A DNA stretch of 64,000 bases from Methylocaldum szegediense (GTDB lineage: Bacteria > Pseudomonadota > Gammaproteobacteria > Methylococcales > Methylococcaceae), in the NCBI RefSeq assembly GCF_949769195.1, contig NZ_OX458333.1, positions 2,542,001-2,606,000 of the forward strand, written 5' to 3'. Under the pieces are notes generated by a model, which worked only from the letters and a program-made list of their open reading frames with translations, made no database searches and was not told the DNA's origin. Position 1 is the stretch's first letter. Each line of letters starts with the position of its first letter. Shown in pieces: positions 58,996 to 64,000 of this stretch. The position numbers were made by a program, and so were the translations under genes.

Positions 58996-59889
58996 ATGAT
59001 TCTGGTAGGCACTGCATCTTGGGCTGATAAGAACCTGATCGACTCCGGCTTGTTCTATCCGGCCCACATCAAGACGCCATCGGATCGGCTGGCTTACTAC
59101 GCCAGTCAATTCCCTTTGGTGGAGGTCGACAGCAGTTATTACGCTCTACCCTCGGAACGGAATGCCGCGTTATGGGCCGAACGAACTCCGGCGGATTTCC
59201 GCTTCGATATCAAGAGCTTTCGGCTGTTCACGCAACACCAAACACCGCCCAAAGTGCTCCCGGTAGATATTCGCGTCGCTTTGGGAGCGGTCGAAAAACA
59301 GCATATTTATTATCACGACCTGCCGGAAGAACTTCGCGACGAACTCTGGCAGCGGTTCCGCTCAGCGCTTCGGCCGCTGAAAGACGCCGGCAAGCTCGGC
59401 GTCGTGCTGTTTCAGTTCCCGCCGTGGTTCGTTTTTCGCCAGAGCAACCTCGAACATATCGCCGCTTGCGCCCGGATGATGGAAGGGTTTCGTGTCGCCG
59501 TGGAATTCCGTCATCGATCTTGGTTTGATGACCAACATCGGGAGAACGCGCTCGAATTCGAACGGCGTCTCGGACTGACCCATGTGGTCGTAGACGAACC
59601 GCAGGGATTCGCGAGCAGCATTCCGTCCGTCTGGGAAGTCACTACCCCCGAAATCGCCGTGGTTCGCTTACACGGCCGAAAGCGGGAGACCTGGAGTCAG
59701 AAAGGACTCGAATCGTCCGCCGAGCGCTTCAATTACCTCTATTCGACCGACGAGTTGCGCAAGTTGGTAGGCGCGGTCAAAACGCTCGCGTCGAAGGCGC
59801 GGGAAGTCCACGTGGTGTTCAACAATAACTTCGGAAATTTCGCGCAACGCAATGCCCGCGACTTGGCGCAGCTTCTGCTCGAGTCCTGA
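58996..59889 (+). CDS. DUF72 family protein
   Basis: A 297-residue TIM-barrel-like protein of DUF72 (YecE family), of unknown function. Typical signatures: VGTASWADKN at the start, FPLVEVDSSYYALPS, FRFDIKSFRLFT, GVVLFQFPPWF, VAVEFRHRSWF, VVRLHGR and VFNNNFGNFAQRNA. ATG 58996 has GAGGGA upstream and starts the family homology; the frame is open from 58795 without support. It lies 219 bases after the sterol genes and converges with the glucosidase gene; a link to sterols is not suggested. Confidence 0.93.
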   Translation: MILVGTASWADKNLIDSGLFYPAHIKTPSDRLAYYASQFPLVEVDSSYYALPSERNAALWAERTPADFRFDIKSFRLFTQHQTPPKVLPVDIRVALGAVEKQHIYYHDLPEELRDELWQRFRSALRPLKDAGKLGVVLFQFPPWFVFRQSNLEHIAACARMMEGFRVAVEFRHRSWFDDQHRENALEFERRLGLTHVVVDEPQGFASSIPSVWEVTTPEIAVVRLHGRKRETWSQKGLESSAERFNYLYSTDELRKLVGAVKTLASKAREVHVVFNNNFGNFAQRNARDLAQLLLES

Positions 59890-59949
59890 ATACCGCGTAT
59901 CGGTCGCCCTGGGGACAATCGCTTCTTTTCGGACGGAAAACAATCCGAG

Positions 59950-62127
59950 TCAGACCACCACCGCCACCTCGATGTCGCCTTCCTTGCGCTCAACGTTGAT
60001 GCCAACGTCGTGTGCATGGCGCGTCAAAGCCAGATCGATTACGCCGGCGTCGAAACGCAGGTTGCTGATTCTAAGCCAACTGAGATAACTCGGAAGCTGA
60101 GGATGATAAAACCTGATCTGCGGCTTTTCCGGCGCAAAGCTCAACCCGAGACAGCTTTGCAAAAGCTGGAATACCGCCCCGCTAGCCCATGCCTGCGGCG
60201 AGCACGCCACCGGATACAGCGTGGGACCCTGCCCCGGAAGCCGCGTAAATCCACAGAATAATTCTGGCAAGCGGTGCAGATCGAGAAATACCGCGGCCTC
60301 GAACAATCCAGTCAATATCTTCATGGCCTTGTCTTTGAAACCATAGCGCGCCAAACCCATGGCCGCTATGGCGCTATCGTGTGGCCAGACCGAACCGTTA
60401 TGGTACGACATCGGATTGTAGCGGCTCTGCCCCTCTGCGACCGTACGAATCCCCCAGCCACTGAAGGAATCCGTTGCCAGCAGCGTCTCCGCGGTCCGGA
60501 GGGCGTAATCGGGATACGCGATACCGGTAAACAAAGCATGGCCTGCATTGGAGGCACGTACGCTGCAGCGGCGTTTTTCGCCGTCCAGGGCAAGTGCGAA
60601 TGTGTTCAGTTCATCGAGCCAGAACGCCTCGTTGAACCGCCTTTTCAGTATCGCCGCCTCCTGGCGCAAGCGCTGCGCCCATTTCCCCCGGCCCAACACT
60701 TCGGCAAGCTCGGCCGCTAATAACTTGGCCTCGTAAACATAGCCTTGAACCTCGCACAGCGCGACAGGCGCTGGCGCCAGGCTTCCATCGGCGTGAAACA
60801 CCGAGTCGTTGGAATCCTTCCAGCCCTGTTGTATCAAGCCATTCGCACTGTGCCGGGCGTATTCAACGAAGCCGTCGCCGTCCCAATCGCCGTGTTGGTC
60901 GATCCAGTTCAGAGCCCTTTCGATATGAGGCCAGACCGACTCGATGAAATCTCGGTCTCCGGTACGGCGAAAATAGTAACCGGCGAGAACGATGAAGAGC
61001 GGTGTAGCGTCCACCGTACCGTAGTAGCGCTTAAAGGGAATTTCTCCTAATGCCGCCATTTCGCCGGACCTTGCTTCATGCAAAATCTTGCCGGGCTCAG
61101 CATCGCGTTCGGGTTCCAAAGACTCGGCTTGGGTCGCCGCCAGATAGGTGATGACACCCTTGGCGAGCTCCGGGCGAATCCAGAGCGTCTGCAGCGCTGT
61201 GATGATGCCGTCCCGACCGAAAGGCGTACTAAACCAAGGAACGCCGGCATAGGGATACGGCCCGTGGTCCGTTTGCGTGACCAACATATCAAGATCGGCG
61301 GCAGACCGGCCAAGCCAATCGTTGAATTGCTCGTTTGAAGTCACAATGTGGCCGACGCTCGACCGGGCAGCGGCGATGCTGGCTCCTATACGATCAATAG
61401 CTTGGTAATAGTCGCATGTCGGGACCTCGGCACCGTCGGTCAAGCAGCTGATCGTGACGTGCAAATGACTCTCGCCGTGTACGCCCAGTCGAAGCGTCGT
61501 GCTGCAACACGAATCATTGATCTGATCAGGATGCCAATGGAATCGAATGTGCGTTCGCCGCAGCTCGCCGTCCAAACCACGGTAACCCAGCACCACGGTA
61601 TCTTCCGTGATCTCCGGTGCCAGCATGGTACCCCGAGCCGGTCTGTGCACGCCTCGGACTTCGAAAATGTCCCGGTAATCGCTGGCGAACCGGAACTCCA
61701 CCTTCAAATCAACCGTTTGATCGCTGTAATTAACCAAACGTAAATGCTCGTGCCGGGCTGGGCTTGCCAAGACCACCGATCGGAACACATGCACACTGCC
61801 CCTCGGAATGACCAGAACGTCATCTTTAAAAAGATCGGGCATGGTCATGTCGACCGCCAGCAAGCTGTTGTCCTTCTTGATGGTGGAATTGAGAATCAAC
61901 GGACGCTGTCCGTTGATTCTCAACTCAAAGTGGGACAAATAACTCGTCCCCCCGTGATAGAGTCCCTGTTCGCTCGAAGTTACCTGATGGATGTCGCCGT
62001 GCCGATCAAAGATCCCGAAGGTATCTTCTGCCTTCAGGACCCGCGCCGGTTCATCGCTCCGAAGCGTCGTGGCGGCAACATACCACTGGTTCTCGTTGGA
62101 AGCAGCGTCTTCCACGGCTCCCCCCAT
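59950..62127 (-). CDS. Glycogen debranching-type amylo-alpha-1,6-glucosidase
   Basis: A 725-residue protein with an N-terminal GDE-N beta-sandwich domain (about 10-230) and a C-terminal (alpha/alpha)6 barrel (about 290-690; VPWFSTPFGRDGIITALQTL, QQGWKDSNDSVFHADG, YNPMSYHNGSVWPHDSAI). These enzymes remove alpha-1,6 branches of glycogen or act on short glucans. It lies 18 bases after a GT4 glycosyltransferase gene, a common pairing in bacteria, and probably works on storage or stress glucan. Exact substrate is unknown. Confidence 0.9.
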   Translation of the reverse strand: MGGAVEDAASNENQWYVAATTLRSDEPARVLKAEDTFGIFDRHGDIHQVTSSEQGLYHGGTSYLSHFELRINGQRPLILNSTIKKDNSLLAVDMTMPDLFKDDVLVIPRGSVHVFRSVVLASPARHEHLRLVNYSDQTVDLKVEFRFASDYRDIFEVRGVHRPARGTMLAPEITEDTVVLGYRGLDGELRRTHIRFHWHPDQINDSCCSTTLRLGVHGESHLHVTISCLTDGAEVPTCDYYQAIDRIGASIAAARSSVGHIVTSNEQFNDWLGRSAADLDMLVTQTDHGPYPYAGVPWFSTPFGRDGIITALQTLWIRPELAKGVITYLAATQAESLEPERDAEPGKILHEARSGEMAALGEIPFKRYYGTVDATPLFIVLAGYYFRRTGDRDFIESVWPHIERALNWIDQHGDWDGDGFVEYARHSANGLIQQGWKDSNDSVFHADGSLAPAPVALCEVQGYVYEAKLLAAELAEVLGRGKWAQRLRQEAAILKRRFNEAFWLDELNTFALALDGEKRRCSVRASNAGHALFTGIAYPDYALRTAETLLATDSFSGWGIRTVAEGQSRYNPMSYHNGSVWPHDSAIAAMGLARYGFKDKAMKILTGLFEAAVFLDLHRLPELFCGFTRLPGQGPTLYPVACSPQAWASGAVFQLLQSCLGLSFAPEKPQIRFYHPQLPSYLSWLRISNLRFDAGVIDLALTRHAHDVGINVERKEGDIEVAVVV

Positions 62128-62145
62128 TGCAATAATTGGAAAGAA

Positions 62146-63252
62146 CTAGATTAGTTTGCCCACCATAGGAAGGCGTTCGACGGTCTCCATACCGAGAACT
62201 TTAAGCGTCGGTGACACTCTTTGCTTACGTTTCTCACTGAGCTGCCTATAAATTTGAACATAGTCATTCGCCATGCGGCGGGCGGAAAAGCGACTTTCGA
62301 ACTCCTTACGACAGGTTATCCGACTGATTTCGCCTATCCGCTCGACGGCCGCAACCGCTTGCTTAATGTCCTCGACGATGAACCCCGTCGCTCCGTGCCG
62401 CATGACTTCCGGCACCGAACCGTTCCGGAAGGCGATCACTGGCGTACCGCAAGCCATCGCTTCAATCATAACGAGGCCGAATGGTTCAGGCCAGTCTATA
62501 GGAAAAAGCAAGGCATAGGCATTCCCGAGCAGTTCGTTTTTCTCTCGTTCATTGACTTCACCGATATATTCCACCAAAGGATGTTTAAGAAGATGCTTGA
62601 TCTTTTGATCGAAATATTCGCGGTCGGCCTTGTCGACTTTGGCTGCAATCTTAAGCGGCATACCAGCACGAATCGCGATTTCGATCGCTCGATCGACCCG
62701 CTTTTCAGGGGAAATACGCCCCAGAAACGCCAGATAAGTACCCGGTTCCGCACGAAAAGTGTAAAGATCCTCCGGCAAACCGTGATAAACGGTCGCCACC
62801 CAATTTCCCAAGCTGACCGGTCTACGTTGGTAATCCGAAATAGAAACCAACGGCGTATCCGGAAAAGCTTCTATGAGAGGGACTAATTCCCTGATATCTA
62901 AGCGTCCATGCAAAGTGGTAACGTGCGGGGTCGAACATTCACGAAAGACCGGAAAGTGGAGACAACCGGTATGAAAGTGAATGATATCGAACTCACCGGC
63001 CATTCTGCGCACCCTATCCATCATCAGGAGGTGGGGCAGTAACGGATCTACGACATCGTTGTCGAGACGCAGCGCTTTCGGGACAATCGGCTCGAGAACG
63101 GCACTCGTCTCCGAATCAGCACTGGCGAAGAGCATCACATCATGTCCAGCGCCAACGAGCTCTTCGGTAAGGTAATGTACAATGCGCTCCGTGCCACCAT
63201 AGAGTTTGGGCGGCACGCTTTCGTACAACGGCGCTACCTGCGCGATTTTCAT
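62146..63252 (-). CDS. Glycosyltransferase family 4 protein
   Basis: A 368-residue retaining GT-B glycosyltransferase. N-terminal MKIAQVAPLYESVPPKLYGG, nucleotide-binding EKRVDRAIEIAI region near 185, and the EX7E motif in EPFGLVMIEAMACG near 265. It begins the operon with the debranching-type glucosidase, so alpha-glucan synthesis or modification is likely. Donor and acceptor are unknown. The upstream region (63253-63579) contains promoters for both directions. Confidence 0.9.
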   Translation of the reverse strand: MKIAQVAPLYESVPPKLYGGTERIVHYLTEELVGAGHDVMLFASADSETSAVLEPIVPKALRLDNDVVDPLLPHLLMMDRVRRMAGEFDIIHFHTGCLHFPVFRECSTPHVTTLHGRLDIRELVPLIEAFPDTPLVSISDYQRRPVSLGNWVATVYHGLPEDLYTFRAEPGTYLAFLGRISPEKRVDRAIEIAIRAGMPLKIAAKVDKADREYFDQKIKHLLKHPLVEYIGEVNEREKNELLGNAYALLFPIDWPEPFGLVMIEAMACGTPVIAFRNGSVPEVMRHGATGFIVEDIKQAVAAVERIGEISRITCRKEFESRFSARRMANDYVQIYRQLSEKRKQRVSPTLKVLGMETVERLPMVGKLI

Positions 63253-63507
63253 ACGCCTCCTTTAGCGACTTTCAGGTCGGCCGGCGGCAAGACTGCCGTT
63301 ACGACCGCCGTTTGCGCTATTCACTTTTGATCGAAACGAAAAGTCAAAGGTTCACCCTACGGACTAGCAAAGAGGTCCGGCATTTCGACCGCACGCCCTA
63401 GCCCCGCGAAGAGGGCGGTTCACGCAATCCGTTCGATCAGTTCCCTAGCAACCTTCCTTTCGGCCGGTTTCGAGATTCCTTTCTCTCCGACCGAGATTGT
63501 CAACTCT

Positions 63508-63535
63508 GACACTTCAGCTACAGTTGAAGTGTCAT
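63508..63535. promoter_or_regulatory. Perfect palindrome upstream of the TraB/GumN gene
   Basis: TGACACTTCA, an 8-base loop, TGAAGTGTCA: a perfect 10-base inverted repeat, 45 bases before ATG 63580. Position suits an operator or leader hairpin for the plus-strand gene. No T run follows on either strand. Confidence 0.6.
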
Positions 63536-63579
63536 CGAGTGACTTCGCCGACTTGTTGTTCGCCGGGAAAACGACACCT

Positions 63580-64000
63580 ATGTTCCATTTCACAAAACTC
63601 GCTAGTCTGTTCGTTTCCGTACTCGCGGTCATGCCGACCTCGGTGTCCGCAGATGTATATAAGTGCTTGGATAAAAAAAACAAGGTCTTCTATCAAGACC
63701 GGCCTTGCCAAGACTTGACCTCGGCTCAACTTCCCCCTGGGTTGTCTCGATCGGTACAAAGCTCTGACGCGGCCCATTTCCTTTGGAAAGCGAATTCCGC
63801 ACAGGGCACGGTCTATGTAATGGGAGCCCTTCCTTATGGCGAGAAAGACATGTATCCCCTGCCGGACGTTATAACGGAAGCGCTGTCGGAGTCCGATGTA
63901 CTCGTCGTCGGAGTGAACATCGCTGCACTTCCGGAGGCTGAGCTACTTAGTGTCGCGGCAAACCAGGGCGTCTACGTGGACAACTCCGATCTGAGCAAGC
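63580..64000 (+). CDS. TraB/GumN family protein with DUF4124 start (partial)
   Basis: The frame is open to the window edge (140 codons seen). It has a signal peptide (residues 1-24), a DUF4124-like segment (VYKCLDKKNKVFYQDRPC) and then the start of a TraB/GumN domain (HFLWKANSAQGTVYVMGALP, then YPLPDVITEALSESDVLVV). TraB/GumN proteins are exported metalloprotease-like proteins of uncertain function. The C-terminus lies outside the window. Confidence 0.85.
   Translation, partial: MFHFTKLASLFVSVLAVMPTSVSADVYKCLDKKNKVFYQDRPCQDLTSAQLPPGLSRSVQSSDAAHFLWKANSAQGTVYVMGALPYGEKDMYPLPDVITEALSESDVLVVGVNIAALPEAELLSVAANQGVYVDNSDLSK

Overview
The window comes from a gammaproteobacterial (type I/X, Methylococcaceae-like) methanotroph. 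The evidence is a stand-alone pmoC (particulate methane monooxygenase subunit C) at 1224-1991 and a cluster for bacterial sterol synthesis at 51-59 kb. That cluster includes a sterol 14-alpha-demethylase fused to a ferredoxin, an architecture known from Methylococcus capsulatus. I cannot name the species from the sequence alone.

Layout. 1-8.9 kb is chromosomal: a non-coding stretch holding a decayed ygiQ-like fragment, orphan pmoC with its own terminator, ygiQ, an unknown membrane protein, and the guaB-guaA purine operon. About 8.85-35.04 kb is an integrative element at the 3' end of guaA. In order it has a tyrosine integrase with CATGGTAT repeats at both ends of the element, an unknown zinc-finger/HTH gene, an AlpA-like regulator, and an IncQ-plasmid-type repA-repC module followed by iterons. 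Next come a helically phased array of YGCGA motifs and a likely oriT with a NikA/TraJ-type relaxosome gene but no relaxase. After that are a broken FitAB toxin-antitoxin pair, a restriction-modification (RM) operon (HTH-Mod-Res), and the remnant of a CD-NTase-like gene. An IS3-family element nested with an IS256-family element follows. The last block is a coupled SNF2 helicase-DUF4391-Mod-Res operon preceded by an HsdM fragment and a BrxR/CapW-type WYL regulator. The element is thus a replicating or mobilisable defence island.

35-43.3 kb is a second accessory zone: an AAA-DUF4143 ATPase with a palindrome directly against its start codon, a DUF3732 (ABC-three-component) remnant cut by a frameshifted IS256-type transposase, a Fic protein, a DUF6790 protein, and a complete IS21-family element. 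The IS21 target duplication contains the start codon of a class D beta-lactamase gene. 43.5-50.6 kb is mostly housekeeping: a MITE-like repeat, tadA, mltF, tRNA-Ser(CGA), an M48 peptidase, a decayed IS630 transposase and an unknown membrane protein.

51-58.8 kb is the sterol cluster. On the minus strand are a DHCR24-like sterol C-24 reductase and CYP51-ferredoxin. Divergently on the plus strand are an NTF2-fold protein, oxidosqualene cyclase and squalene epoxidase. Together these can take squalene to oxidosqualene, to lanosterol-type sterol, to 14-demethylated and 24-reduced sterol. The NTF2-fold protein has no assigned step and is the most interesting unknown here. The window ends with a DUF72 protein, a glycogen-debranching-type glucosidase and glycosyltransferase pair, and the start of a TraB/GumN protein that runs off the edge.
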